Shown piece by piece: positions 34,162 to 43,067 of a DNA stretch of 64,000 nt (position 1 is its first letter; the number at the start of each line of letters is the position of its first letter). The position numbers and the translations under genes were made by a program. This DNA comes from Pilimelia terevasa (GTDB lineage: Bacteria; Actinomycetota; Actinomycetes; Mycobacteriales; Micromonosporaceae): the NCBI RefSeq assembly GCF_014647915.1, contig NZ_BMQC01000008.1, forward strand, positions 124,001 to 188,000, written 5' to 3'. Below the pieces are notes generated by a model. That model was not told where the DNA came from. It saw only the letters and a program-made list of their open reading frames with translations, and searched no databases.

Positions 34162-35019
34162 GTGCCGGAGTTGCCCGAGGTCGAGGCCCTGGCCGCCTTC
34201 CTGCGCGAGCGGGCGGTGGGCCTGGAGGTCCGGCGCGTCGACGTGGCGGCGATCAGCGCGCTGAAGACGTACAACCCGCCGGTGACGGCGCTCGTGGGCC
34301 GCCGGGTCACCGGCGCGGGCCGGCACGGCAAGTTCCTGGATTTGGGCCTGGACGGCGACCTGCACCTGGTGGTCCACCTGGCCCGCGCGGGCTGGCTGCA
34401 CTACCGCGACGCCGTCGGGTCGGCCCCGCTGAAGCCGGGCAAGGGGCCGATCGCGCTGCGGGTGGTGTGCGACGACGGGTCGGGCTTCGACCTGACGGAG
34501 GCCGGCACGAAGAAGGGCCTGGCCGCGTACGTGGTGCCGGCGCCGGCCCAGGTGCCGGGGGTGGCGGCGCTGGGGCCGGACGCGCTGGCGGTGGACCCGG
34601 CGACGTTCGCCGACCGGCTGCGCGGCCGCCGGGGGCAGGTCAAGAGCGCGCTGACCGCGCAGTCGGTCGTCGCCGGGATCGGCAACGCGTACTCCGACGA
34701 GATCCTGCACGCCGCCCGGCTCTCGCCGTTCGCGCTCACCCACAAGCTGACCGACGCGCAGTACGCCGACCTGCACGCGGCGATGCGGGCGACGCTCACC
34801 GACGCGGTGGCGCGGTCGGTCGGGCAGCGGGCGGCGACGCTGAAGGCGGAGAAGCGCTCGGGGCTGCGGGTGCACGCGCGGGCGGGGCTGCCGTGCCCGG
34901 TGTGCGGCGCCACGGTCCGGGAGGTGTCGTTCGCGGACTCCAGCCTCCAGTACTGTCCCGGCTGTCAGACGCAGGGCCGGCCGCTGGCCGACCGGCGTAC
35001 GTCGAGGTTCGTGCGGTGA
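34162..35019 (+). CDS. Formamidopyrimidine-DNA glycosylase/endonuclease VIII family
   Basis: 285 residues from the GTG at 34162, which gives the essential PELPEVE N-terminus (catalytic Pro1 after Met removal, Glu2). GRHGKFLDL holds the conserved lysine of the beta-hairpin, GIGNAYSDEIL is the helix-two-turn-helix, and the C-terminal zinc finger is complete (CPVCG ... YCPGCQ). It excises oxidised bases and nicks DNA by beta/delta elimination. A downstream QRAATLKAEKRSGLRVH segment is typical of Fpg-like actinobacterial paralogues, so the base preference may differ from MutM. Confidence 0.9.
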   Translation: MPELPEVEALAAFLRERAVGLEVRRVDVAAISALKTYNPPVTALVGRRVTGAGRHGKFLDLGLDGDLHLVVHLARAGWLHYRDAVGSAPLKPGKGPIALRVVCDDGSGFDLTEAGTKKGLAAYVVPAPAQVPGVAALGPDALAVDPATFADRLRGRRGQVKSALTAQSVVAGIGNAYSDEILHAARLSPFALTHKLTDAQYADLHAAMRATLTDAVARSVGQRAATLKAEKRSGLRVHARAGLPCPVCGATVREVSFADSSLQYCPGCQTQGRPLADRRTSRFVR

Positions 35020-35081
35020 CGCGCCGGTAACGGTCGCATATCCATTTCAGTTACCCCACATTATGGTGACTATCGCCGACC

Positions 35082-35108
35082 CTGACAGGAAACGGGCGTC
35101 GGTATAGT
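35082..35108 (+). promoter_or_regulatory. Possible sigma-70-type promoter for the WbaP-like gene
   Basis: A locally AT-rich stretch contains CTGACA (35082-35087) and TATAGT (35103-35108), 15 bp apart, about 110 bp before the chosen start. The -10 is good; the spacer is short. A candidate only. Confidence 0.35.
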
Positions 35109-35220
35109 TGCTCCGGCCTCGGTGTCGCGGTACGCGCGTCCCGCCGGGCGTACCGCCGTCGCCGGCCGGCGGGGGCGCAGTGGACTGACGCGAGGGCGGT
35201 TCTCCCGGGAGGACACGGGT

Positions 35221-36759
35221 GTGACAGCGAGCCTCGAACGCCCGGCCTCGCCCGATCGGAGCGAGCCCGTGCGGCACAGCGAGCCACCGGACGAGCCCAC
35301 CACCAGCGGGGTGGTGCGCACGGCGTGGTCGCGCGCCCGCCGGGCGGCCCGCTGGCACCGGCCGTACACCGGCGCCCTGATCCTGCTCGACCTGGCGGCC
35401 ACCATCGAGGCCAGCGCCATCGCGCACGCCACCCTCGACCAGGTGTCCTCCGGCCTGGCCAGCGGCGAGAACGAGCTGTGGTTCTACACGGTGGCCTACG
35501 TCCTGCTGCCCGTCGGCTGGCTGGTCATGCTCTGGGCCAACGGCGCCTACGACCGTCGGCACCTCGGGCTGGGCACCGAGGAGTTCAAGCGGGTCATCCG
35601 GGCGTCGGTGGGCGTCGCGGCGTCGGTGTCGTTCCTGGCGTTCTCCACCAAGACGCAGCTGTCCCGGCTGTCGGTGGCGGTGGTCCTGGTGGCGTCGCTG
35701 GTGGCGATCCTGATCCTGCGCCGGTGCGCCCGGGAGGTGCTGCACTGGCTGCGCCGCCGCAGCGGGGCCGCCACCCACCAGATGATCCTGCTCGGCACGC
35801 TGCCGGAGGCGCTGGAGGTGCACGCCGCGGTCACCCGCAACCCCGACGCCGGGCTGGTGCCCGTGGCGATCAGCGTGACCGAGGGCTTCGCGGCGACCCG
35901 GGGGATGCAGACCCCGGTGCCGGTGTACGACGCCCGCGACGTCCCCGGCCTGGTGCACCGGCTCGGCGCCGACACGATCGCCGTCTGCGGCGCGGCCAGC
36001 ACCGAGCCGGGCGAGCTGCGCCGGCTGGCGTGGCAGTTGGAGGGCACCGGGGTCGACCTGATCGTCGCGCCGCAGCTCACCGACATCGCCGGCCCGCGGG
36101 TGCACATCCGGCCCATCGAGGGCCTGCCGCTGCTGCACGTCGAGGAGCCGACGCTGTCGGGCCTGTCCTGGCTGGCGAAGAACCTGCTGGACCGGGTGGC
36201 CGCGGCGGCCGGGCTGATCCTGCTCTCGCCGCTGCTGCTGGCCGTCGCGCTGAGCATCAAGATCTCCGATCCGGGGCCCGTGTTCTTCCGGCAGCCCCGG
36301 GTGGGCGTGGAGGGCCGCACGTTCCGGGTCTGGAAGTTCCGCACCATGTACACCGACGCGGAGGAGCGGCTCGCCTCGCTGCAGAACTACAACGAGAGCG
36401 ACGGCATGTTCTTCAAGATGCGCGAGGACCCGCGCGTCTTCCGCGCCGGCCGGCTGCTGCGGGCCACCTCGGTCGACGAGCTGCCCCAGTTGATCAACGT
36501 ACTGTTCGGCGAGATGTCGCTGGTGGGGCCGCGGCCGCTGCCGGCGGACAACGGCGACTTCCTGGGCGACGTCCGGCGCCGGCTGCTGGTGCGGCCGGGG
36601 ATCACCGGGCTGTGGCAGGTGTCGGGGCGCTCGGACCTGAGCTGGGAGGAGGCCGTGCGGCTGGACCTGTACTACGTGGACAACTGGTCGCTGACCTACG
36701 ACCTGGCGATCCTGTGGCGCACGGTCGGCGTGGTGCTGGCCCGCAAGGGCGCCTACTGA
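35221..36759 (+). CDS. WbaP-like undecaprenyl-phosphate sugar phosphotransferase
   Basis: 512 residues from the GTG at 35221 with GGGAGG 8 bp upstream; the frame is open 33 codons further back but without a ribosome site. The N-terminus has four to five membrane segments and a Rossmann-like CoA-binding middle part (HQMILLGTLPEALEVHAAV). A fifth hydrophobic helix (LILLSPLLLAVALSI) leads into the catalytic bacterial sugar transferase domain with DPGPVFFRQPRVG, KFRTMYTDAEERL, VDELPQLINVLFGEMSLVGPRP and PGITGLWQV. It starts polysaccharide assembly by loading a sugar-1-phosphate on undecaprenyl phosphate. Confidence 0.93.
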   Translation: MTASLERPASPDRSEPVRHSEPPDEPTTSGVVRTAWSRARRAARWHRPYTGALILLDLAATIEASAIAHATLDQVSSGLASGENELWFYTVAYVLLPVGWLVMLWANGAYDRRHLGLGTEEFKRVIRASVGVAASVSFLAFSTKTQLSRLSVAVVLVASLVAILILRRCAREVLHWLRRRSGAATHQMILLGTLPEALEVHAAVTRNPDAGLVPVAISVTEGFAATRGMQTPVPVYDARDVPGLVHRLGADTIAVCGAASTEPGELRRLAWQLEGTGVDLIVAPQLTDIAGPRVHIRPIEGLPLLHVEEPTLSGLSWLAKNLLDRVAAAAGLILLSPLLLAVALSIKISDPGPVFFRQPRVGVEGRTFRVWKFRTMYTDAEERLASLQNYNESDGMFFKMREDPRVFRAGRLLRATSVDELPQLINVLFGEMSLVGPRPLPADNGDFLGDVRRRLLVRPGITGLWQVSGRSDLSWEEAVRLDLYYVDNWSLTYDLAILWRTVGVVLARKGAY

Positions 36760-36859
36760 CCGCCCGCCGCGGCCGGCCGGGCGGCCGCCAGGACGTGGCC
36801 CGGGTTCCGGGACGGGCAGTGTGCGGGCGGGCCGGGCCGCGCTCGGGCAGGATGGGGGC

Positions 36860-37390
36860 ATGGTGAGCGAGGAGCCGGGCGGCTGGATCCATCGGGGTGA
36901 CCCGTTTGCCACACCGGAGGCGGACCGCTCGCCGGTGCGGCGGCTGCGCGGGCGCCTGGCGGCGGGCATCACGGTCTGGACGGCGTACGGCCCCCGCGGG
37001 CCGGTCGGCCTGACCGTCTCCTCGACGGTGGTGGCCGACGGCGAGCCGGCCCGGCTGCTCGGGCTCGTGGACGACGAGTCGGCGCTCTGGGACGGCCTGA
37101 CCGCGGGCCGGTTCGCCGTGGCGGTACTGGCCGCGGCCGACCGCCAGGTCGCCGACCGGTTCGCCGGGCTGATGCCGGCGCCCGGCGGGCCGTTCCGCGA
37201 GGGGGACTGGGTGGAGACCGGGTACGGGCCGGTGCCGGTGGGGGCGACGTGGGCCGGCTGCCGGGTCGACGGGACGCGGCCGTACGGCTGGGCGCTGCTG
37301 GTCGAGGCGACCGTGGAGGTGGCCGAGCTGGGGGCGTCGTTGCCGCCGCTCGTGCACTACCGCGGCCGGTACCGGACGCTCTCTGACTGA
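36860..37390 (+). CDS. Flavin reductase-like FMN-binding protein
   Basis: 176 residues from the ATG at 36860. The flavin reductase split-barrel is recognisable: RLRGRLAAGITVWTAYGPRGPVGLTVSS (FMN phosphate binding), LLGLVDDESALWDGLTAGRFAVAVLAA, and a late VHYRGRYRTL strand. These proteins reduce FMN/FAD for two-component monooxygenases or bind flavin as oxidoreductases. No monooxygenase gene is adjacent. It stands 100 bp after the WbaP-like gene and may be read through from it. Confidence 0.82.
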   Translation: MVSEEPGGWIHRGDPFATPEADRSPVRRLRGRLAAGITVWTAYGPRGPVGLTVSSTVVADGEPARLLGLVDDESALWDGLTAGRFAVAVLAAADRQVADRFAGLMPAPGGPFREGDWVETGYGPVPVGATWAGCRVDGTRPYGWALLVEATVEVAELGASLPPLVHYRGRYRTLSD

Positions 37391-37395
37391 AAAAT

Positions 37396-37413
37396 CCTAT
37401 TTGTGCCTATTTG
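37396..37413. repeat. Helically phased direct repeat before the LCP gene
   Basis: CCTATTTG occurs at 37396-37403 and 37406-37413, exactly one helical turn apart, in an AT-rich island 125-142 bp upstream of the first LCP start. Two same-face half-sites suggest a regulator binding as a direct-repeat dimer, perhaps of the OmpR type. Confidence 0.4.
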
Positions 37414-37537
37414 GGGCTACGCCGGGCGGCGCGTGGATCCCGTCTGGACGTTCCCGGCCGTTCGTCGTCCGGGCCGACCTGGCGCACGCACGGCGTTGAA
37501 TGCCCCTGATCTTGTCCGCGGTACGTAATCTGGACCC

Positions 37538-38725
37538 ATGTCTTCGCCGCGCCGCCCCGGCAGTAACGCCGGCAACCCCACCGGCCACACCGCCGCCGGT
37601 GGTGCCGCGCGCCCCGCCGGCCGGGCCAGCGTCGGCGTCCGCGACGGCGGCCCGCCGGCCGACCGCGCCGGCCGGGCGACCCGGCCGCCCGCCGCCAGCC
37701 GCGTCTACGGCGGCCCGCCGCCGCGCCGCCCGGTCCGCAGGGGCAAGCCGCGCTGGGGCCGGATCGCCCTGGTCGTGGTCGCCGCGGCGGTCGTGCTCGG
37801 CCTGCTGTTCGTGGGCGGCCTGTCGCTGTACGGCAACACCCTGAACAAGAACCTCACGCGGACCGACCCGTTCTCGGCGCTGACCGGGGGACGCCCGACC
37901 AAGACGGTCAACGGCGCGGTCAACATGCTCCTGGTCGGCTCCGACTCCCGCGACCCGGACGCGACGCTGGACAAGGCCAGCGAGTGGCGCGCCGACACCA
38001 TGATGATCATGCATATCCCGGCCGACCACCAGAACGCGTACCTCGTCTCGCTCCCGCGCGACCTGTACGTCCCGGTCGTCGAGGCCGGCAGCAACGGCTG
38101 CCGGGGCGAGCGCGCCAAGATCAATGCGGCGTTCGCGTTCGGCGGGCTGCCGCAGCTCGTCCGCACTGTCGAGTGCTTCAGCGACGTGCGGATGGACCAC
38201 GTGGTCGCCATCGACTTCGCCGGCTTCAAGGACGTCACCAACGCCCTCGGCGGCGTCGACATGACCGTCGACCAGACGATCACCTCGATCCACAAGCCGT
38301 TCCGCACGTACAAGAAGGGCAAGCGGCACTTCACCGGGTTCGAGGCGCTGGACTACGTCCGGCAGCGCAAGCAGTACGCCGACGGCGACTTCACCCGGGT
38401 GAAGCACCAGCAGATGTTCCTGCGGGCGCTGATGGACAAGGCCGCCAGTTCGGGGACCATCACGAACCCCGCCAAGCTCAACGCCTTCCTCAAGGCCGCC
38501 ACCCGGTCGCTGACCGCCGACAAGGACTTCTCGCTGGTCGACATGGCGCTCCAGTTCCGCGGCCTGCGCAGCCAGAACCTCACGTTCATGACCAGCCCGC
38601 ACCTGGGCAGCCAGGACATCAACGGCGAGTCGGTGGTGGTCAGCGACCGGGAGAAGGCGCTGGGGCTGTACCAGGCCATCGCCCGCGACCGGCTGGCCGA
38701 CTGGGTGAAGGCCAACCCGAAGTGA
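37538..38725 (+). CDS. LCP (LytR-CpsA-Psr) family cell-wall glycopolymer transferase
   Basis: 395 residues. A 75-residue Pro/Ala/Arg-rich cytoplasmic tail, one membrane helix (IALVVVAAAVVLGLLFVGGL, about 76-95), then the extracytoplasmic LCP domain: NMLLVGSDSR, RADTMMIMHIPADHQNAYLVSLPRDLYV and ERAKINAAFAFGG carry the Arg/Asp residues that bind the polyprenyl pyrophosphate, and YVRQRKQYADGDFTRVKHQQ is the second signature. LCP enzymes transfer lipid-linked glycopolymers to peptidoglycan or arabinogalactan. A similar gene follows 330 bp later. Confidence 0.94.
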   Translation: MSSPRRPGSNAGNPTGHTAAGGAARPAGRASVGVRDGGPPADRAGRATRPPAASRVYGGPPPRRPVRRGKPRWGRIALVVVAAAVVLGLLFVGGLSLYGNTLNKNLTRTDPFSALTGGRPTKTVNGAVNMLLVGSDSRDPDATLDKASEWRADTMMIMHIPADHQNAYLVSLPRDLYVPVVEAGSNGCRGERAKINAAFAFGGLPQLVRTVECFSDVRMDHVVAIDFAGFKDVTNALGGVDMTVDQTITSIHKPFRTYKKGKRHFTGFEALDYVRQRKQYADGDFTRVKHQQMFLRALMDKAASSGTITNPAKLNAFLKAATRSLTADKDFSLVDMALQFRGLRSQNLTFMTSPHLGSQDINGESVVVSDREKALGLYQAIARDRLADWVKANPK

Positions 38726-39055
38726 CCCCGCGACACGCCGGGCCGCGGCCGGCCCGCGCGGTCGCCCCTCCCCCGCCCGGGTGACCACCGGACGGGGCCT
38801 CCCCGTCCCCCCGCCCGGCGTGCGCCCGCGCGGGCGCGGCGCGCCGGTGTCCCCCGGTCGGGTTGTCGGCCGGTCGTCGGCACGCGCGGCGCGGACGGCC
38901 GGTCCGCCCTGCCGGTTCGGGTAGCCTGCTGCGACCACCCCGCCCGAGCTGCGGCGGAGCCGTACCGCGCCGCCCGTGGTGACTTCCCGTAGTCAGGCAG
39001 GGTCATTACAGTGGTGCTCCGCGACGCCGCCCACCTGGAGAGGAGTGCGACCACG
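38726..39055. other. 330-bp gap between the two LCP genes
   Basis: Very G+C-rich. I see no gene, no clear hairpin and no palindrome of note. A GAGAGGAG ribosome site for the next gene lies near 39040. The gap suggests the second LCP gene has its own promoter. Confidence 0.5.
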
Positions 39056-40522
39056 ATGGGTGTCCAGACCCCGCTCGGCGAGCCGCACGCCGACGCTCCC
39101 GGACCGCGACCGGCGGGCACGACGTACACCACCGGAGCGGTCCCGCGGCCCGCCGGCACCCCGCCCGCCGCCGCCCACCCCGCTCCCGTAGCCGCGGCTG
39201 TCCCCGCGCCCGCCGCCAATGCCAATGCCACCGCCACCGTCCTGGCCGGTGCCCACGTCCCGGCTGACGCCACCGCCACCGCCAACGGCACCGCCCCGGT
39301 GACGGCCGCTGCCGCGACCACCGCCCCGGCCGCGGTGCCCGCCCCCGCGCCCCCGGCGGACCGGGCGCCCGCCGGCTTCCCCGCTCCGCCCGCGGCGGAC
39401 CCGGCCTCCACCGGCGACGCCCCGCCCGCGGCGCCGGGTGCCGGCACCCGGCGCCGCGCCCCGCTCTGGGCGCGGCTGTGCGCCGGGTTCGGGGCGACGC
39501 TGATGATCGTCAGCGGCGGCGCGCTGGCGGCCAGCGCGTTCCTGGAGCGGCGGTACACCGGCGCCGTCAACCAGGCCAACCTGCTCTCCGGGGGCGCCAC
39601 GGCCGCGGCCGGCACCGACCTGGCGGGCCCGGTCAACATGCTGCTGCTGGGCGTCGACGAGCGCTCGGACAACAAGGGCGACATGCGCTCGGACTCGATC
39701 ATCATCCTGCACATCCCGGCGAGCCACGACCAGGCGTACCTGGTCTCGGTGCCGCGTGACTCCTACGTGCCCATCCCCGCCTCCCGGCGCAGCGGCTTCG
39801 GCGGCGGGATGGACAAGATCACCGAGGCGTTCTACTTCGGGTCCCGCAACGGGGCCGGGCGCGAGGGCGGCGCGCAGCTCGTCGGCGAGACCCTGCACCA
39901 GCTCACCGGCATCACCTTCAACGGCGCGGCGATCATCGACTTCGGCGGCTTCAAGCGGGTCATCGACGCGCTCGGCGGGGTCACCATGTGCGTGGACCAC
40001 GCCGTCTCCTCGATCCACATGAAGTACGTCGACGGGCAGCCCCGGTGGAACAGCGAGCCAGGCGAGGGCCCGCCGGTCCGGCACCGCCGGGGCTGCAAGA
40101 AGATGGCCGGGTGGGAGGCGCTGGACTTCTCCCGGCAGCGGTACGGCCTGCCCAACGGCGACTACGACCGGCAGCGGCACCAGCAGCAGCTCGTCAAGGG
40201 CATCGCCAGGGAGGCGATGGCCACCGGCGCCGGCCGCGACCTGCGCCGGCTCGACGGGCTGGTCCGGGCCGCCGGGAGGGCGCTGACCGTGGACACCGGC
40301 GCGGTACCGGTGGCCGACTTCGCCTTCACCCTGCGCGGCATCGCCGCCCGGGACCTGGTGATGGTCAGGACCAACGCCGGCACGTTCAACTCCGACCAGG
40401 TCGGCGAGACCTCCGTCGAGAAGCTCAGCGACGAGAGCCTGGGCATGATGCACGCCATCCGCGACGGCGACCTGGCCGGCTGGCTGGTCGGACACCCGCA
40501 CTTCATCTCCACCGCCCGCTGA
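39056..40522 (+). CDS. LCP family protein with long low-complexity cytoplasmic tail
   Basis: 488 residues from the ATG at 39056, chosen for the GAGAGGAG upstream; a GTG 45 bp earlier is in frame. The first 135 residues are a disordered Ala/Pro/Thr tail. One membrane helix (GFGATLMIVSGGALAASAF) precedes the LCP domain with NMLLLGVDERSD, RSDSIIILHIPASHDQAYLVSVPRDSYV, MDKITEAFYFG and FSRQRYGLPNGDYDRQRHQQQ. It should transfer a lipid-linked polymer to the wall, like its neighbour. The two share domain layout but differ enough to suggest different polymer substrates. Confidence 0.93.
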   Translation: MGVQTPLGEPHADAPGPRPAGTTYTTGAVPRPAGTPPAAAHPAPVAAAVPAPAANANATATVLAGAHVPADATATANGTAPVTAAAATTAPAAVPAPAPPADRAPAGFPAPPAADPASTGDAPPAAPGAGTRRRAPLWARLCAGFGATLMIVSGGALAASAFLERRYTGAVNQANLLSGGATAAAGTDLAGPVNMLLLGVDERSDNKGDMRSDSIIILHIPASHDQAYLVSVPRDSYVPIPASRRSGFGGGMDKITEAFYFGSRNGAGREGGAQLVGETLHQLTGITFNGAAIIDFGGFKRVIDALGGVTMCVDHAVSSIHMKYVDGQPRWNSEPGEGPPVRHRRGCKKMAGWEALDFSRQRYGLPNGDYDRQRHQQQLVKGIAREAMATGAGRDLRRLDGLVRAAGRALTVDTGAVPVADFAFTLRGIAARDLVMVRTNAGTFNSDQVGETSVEKLSDESLGMMHAIRDGDLAGWLVGHPHFISTAR

Positions 40523-40560
40523 CCCGCCCCGCGCGCCGCCGGGGGAATAAGGTGGTGGGC

Positions 40561-40893
40561 GTGAGTCGGGACATGGAGCAGGTGGCGCCGGCAGCGGTGG
40601 ACGACGGTGTCGTCGTGCTGGATGTGCGCGAGTCGGACGAGTGGCAGGCCGGGCACGCCGAGGGCGCCGTGCACCTGCCGATGATGGAGGTACCCGCGCG
40701 GATCGGCGAGATCCCCCGCGACCGGCCCGTGGTCGTGGCCTGCCGGTCGGGCAAGCGGTCCGCGCAGGTCATCGCGTACCTCCAGGGCCACGGGTACGAC
40801 AACCTGCGCAACCTGGACGGCGGTATGCAGGCCTGGGCGGGCGCCGCCCGGCCGATGGTCAGCGACGACGGCCAGCCCGCGCGGGTCATCTGA
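40561..40893 (+). CDS. Single-domain rhodanese (thiosulfate sulfurtransferase-like)
   Basis: 110 residues from the GTG at 40561 (AAGG about 8 bp upstream). One rhodanese domain: VVVLDVRESDEWQAGHAEGAVHLPM and the active-site loop VVACRSGKRSAQVIAYL with the persulfide-forming Cys. The loop is six residues long, CRSGKRS, the type acting on sulfur rather than phosphate. It moves sulfane sulfur in the cytoplasm, but its partner is not shown. GDPD starts 6 bp after its stop and is probably co-transcribed. Confidence 0.9.
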   Translation: MSRDMEQVAPAAVDDGVVVLDVRESDEWQAGHAEGAVHLPMMEVPARIGEIPRDRPVVVACRSGKRSAQVIAYLQGHGYDNLRNLDGGMQAWAGAARPMVSDDGQPARVI

Positions 40894-40898
40894 CGGCG

Positions 40899-41651
40899 GT
40901 GGCCGCCCCGCTGGTCTTCGCCCACCGCGGCGCCTCGGCCGCCCAGCCGGAGAACACCCTGGCCGCGTACGAGCGGGCGTTCGCCGACGGCGCGGACGGC
41001 GTGGAGTGCGACGTCCGGCTGACCCGCGACGGGCACCTGGTCTGCGTCCACGACCGCCGCGTCGACCGGACCAGCGACGGCCGCGGCCGGGTCTCCCAGC
41101 TCACGCTGGCGGAGCTGCGCGCGCTGGACTTCGGCTCGTGGCACGGCGCCGGCCGGCCGGCGACGGTCGTGGTGCTCGACGAGCTGATCGACGTCGCCGC
41201 CGCGGCGGGCCGCCCGGTCGAGCTGCTGGTGGAGACCAAGCACCCGAGCCGGTACGGCGCCGCGGTGGAGCGCGCCCTGCACGCCACGCTGCGCCGGCAC
41301 GGCCTGGACCGGCCGGGCGGGCGGCCGGTGGGGGTCACCGCGATGTCGTTCGCGCCGAGCGCGGTCCGGCGGGTCCGGCAGCTCCTGCCGGGCGTACCCA
41401 CGGTGCAGTTGCTCGACCTGCTGCCGCCGGGGCTGCGGACCGGCCGGGTCCCGTTCGGCGCGCCGATCGCCGGGCCGAGCGTCGCCCTGCTGCGCTCGCG
41501 CCCCGGCCTGGCCGCCGCGCTGCGCGCCGCCGGCAAGCGGCTGTACCTCTGGACGGTCAACACCGACGCCGAGGTCGACCTCGCCCTCCGGCACGGCGTG
41601 GACGGCATCATCACCGACCGGCCGGACGCGGTGCGGCATCGACTTCGGTAA
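40899..41651 (+). CDS. Glycerophosphodiester phosphodiesterase
   Basis: 250 residues from the GTG at 40899. The GDPD TIM-barrel is clear: FAHRGASAAQPENTLAAY with the catalytic His-Arg, GVECDVRLTRDGHLVCVHD with the metal-binding Glu/Asp and second catalytic His, ELLVETKHPSRYG, and LYLWTVNTDAEVDLALRHGVDGIITDRPD at the end. It splits deacylated phospholipid head groups into glycerol-3-phosphate and alcohol. No signal peptide, so it is cytoplasmic. It follows rhodanese directly, while a histidine kinase begins 27 bp later. Confidence 0.93.
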   Translation: MAAPLVFAHRGASAAQPENTLAAYERAFADGADGVECDVRLTRDGHLVCVHDRRVDRTSDGRGRVSQLTLAELRALDFGSWHGAGRPATVVVLDELIDVAAAAGRPVELLVETKHPSRYGAAVERALHATLRRHGLDRPGGRPVGVTAMSFAPSAVRRVRQLLPGVPTVQLLDLLPPGLRTGRVPFGAPIAGPSVALLRSRPGLAAALRAAGKRLYLWTVNTDAEVDLALRHGVDGIITDRPDAVRHRLR

Positions 41652-41678
41652 CTGCCGCGGCCGGGGCACACTTGGCGG

Positions 41679-42566
41679 ATGGTCGAGCACCCCGACATCG
41701 TGGACGGTCCGCTGCCGCCGGGCCGGCGGCAGGTCTCGCGGCAGCGGCTCGACCGCGACCGGGACCTGTTCATCGCGGCGACCAGCCACGAGCTGCGCAC
41801 GCCGGTGACGGTCATCAAGGGGTACGCGGACACCCTGGCCAACCACTGGGAGCACCTGCCCGAGGAGGACCGCCGGGAGGCGGCCCGGGTGATCAGCGAA
41901 CGCGCCGGCGACCTGGCCCGGCTGGTGGACCGGCTGCTGTCCGCCGCCAGCGAGGCCGATCCGGCCAGCGGGGCCCCGCCGGTGCCGTTCGACCTGGTCG
42001 ACGGGCTGCGGGCGGCCGTCGCCGCGCTCCCCGCGGACCTGGCCCGGCGGCTGGTCGTGCAACTGCCCGCCGGCCTGCCGGGGGCGCTGGGGGACCCGGC
42101 CAGCCTGCCGACGATCCTGACCGAGCTGACGACCAACGCCGACAAGTACTCGCCGGTGGGCTCGCCGATCTGGCTGACCGCCGGCACCGCGGCCGGCGCC
42201 GCGTACTTCCGGGTCAGCGACTCGGGCATCGGCGTGCGGCCGGAGTACGCCGAGCGGGTCTTCGACCGGTTCTGGCAGGGCGACCAGGTCGCCGTGCCAG
42301 CCCCGCGCGGCCCGCGGACCCTCGGCCGCACCGACGACGACGGCTACCGCAGGCGCCGCGGCGGCGCCGGTCTCGGCCTCTATCTGGTGCGCCGGATCGT
42401 TGAACGACAAAACGGATGGGTCTCCTTACGTCCCCGCGAGGGGGGAGGTACGGTCGCAGAGGTGCGCCTACCGCGCGCGAGGGCAGCCCCGTCCGGCGGC
42501 GCGGTGCCCGGCCCGGCCGGCGCGCAGGCGCCGCCGCCGGTGCGGTCGCAGGAGGCGGGAGAGTGA
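41679..42566 (+). CDS. Soluble sensor histidine kinase without a sensory domain
   Basis: 295 residues. It starts almost directly with the HisKA domain: FIAATSHELRTPVTVIKGYADTL holds the phospho-accepting His near residue 37. The ATPase domain has the N box (LTELTTNADKYSP), G1 (DSGIGV), F (FDRFWQGD) and G2 (GAGLGLYL) motifs. No membrane segment, PAS or GAF domain precedes it, so the signal must come from another protein. No response regulator is adjacent. Its stop overlaps the next gene, an RsbW-like ATPase, by 4 bp. The C-terminal 40 residues are Pro/Ala-rich. Confidence 0.9.
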   Translation: MVEHPDIVDGPLPPGRRQVSRQRLDRDRDLFIAATSHELRTPVTVIKGYADTLANHWEHLPEEDRREAARVISERAGDLARLVDRLLSAASEADPASGAPPVPFDLVDGLRAAVAALPADLARRLVVQLPAGLPGALGDPASLPTILTELTTNADKYSPVGSPIWLTAGTAAGAAYFRVSDSGIGVRPEYAERVFDRFWQGDQVAVPAPRGPRTLGRTDDDGYRRRRGGAGLGLYLVRRIVERQNGWVSLRPREGGGTVAEVRLPRARAAPSGGAVPGPAGAQAPPPVRSQEAGE

Positions 42567-43006
42567 CGATGGCCGTCGCGGAACGGGCCTGGTGCCTCGT
42601 GGTGCCGCACCACGCCCGCGGCGCCCGGGTGGCCCGGCACCGGCTCGCCGCCGAACTCTCCGGCGCGGTCACCGGCGCCCTCCTGCTCGACGTCGTCGCC
42701 GTCGTGGCCGAACTCGTCGGCAACGCCGTCCGGCACGCCGCGCCGCTGCCCGGCGGCGTGGTCCGGGTGGCCTGGCGGCTGGCCCCCGACGACGGGGACG
42801 TCGTGGTCGAGGTCCGGGTGACCGACGGCGGCTCCGAGGTGGCCCTGCCGCGGGCGCGCACCCCCGGCCCGGAGGCCACCGGCGGCCGCGGGCTGGGCAT
42901 CGTGGAGGCGCTCGCCGACCGGTGGGGAGTGGACCGCGACGGCCTGGGCCAGAGCGTGTGGGCGCGGCTGTCCGCGCTGCGCGCCGCCAGTCGCGCCGCC
43001 TGCTGA
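42563..43006 (+). CDS. RsbW/SpoIIAB-like ATP-binding regulatory kinase
   Basis: 147 residues from the GTG at 42563 (GGAGG 7 bp upstream), overlapping the kinase stop. A GHKL ATPase without a His box: N box VVAVVAELVGNAVRHA, G1 VTDGGS, G2 GGRGLGIVEALADRWG. Such small proteins in actinomycetes act as anti-sigma factors or serine kinases for anti-sigma antagonists. No sigma factor or STAS-domain gene is next to it. The translational coupling to a histidine kinase is uncommon and implies a joint signalling role. Confidence 0.87.
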   Translation: MTMAVAERAWCLVVPHHARGARVARHRLAAELSGAVTGALLLDVVAVVAELVGNAVRHAAPLPGGVVRVAWRLAPDDGDVVVEVRVTDGGSEVALPRARTPGPEATGGRGLGIVEALADRWGVDRDGLGQSVWARLSALRAASRAAC

Positions 43007-43067
43007 CCGCGGCGGGGTGCCGGCGACGGCTGCCGGGGCCCCGCCGCGTGCACTAGGGTGGTTGCCC

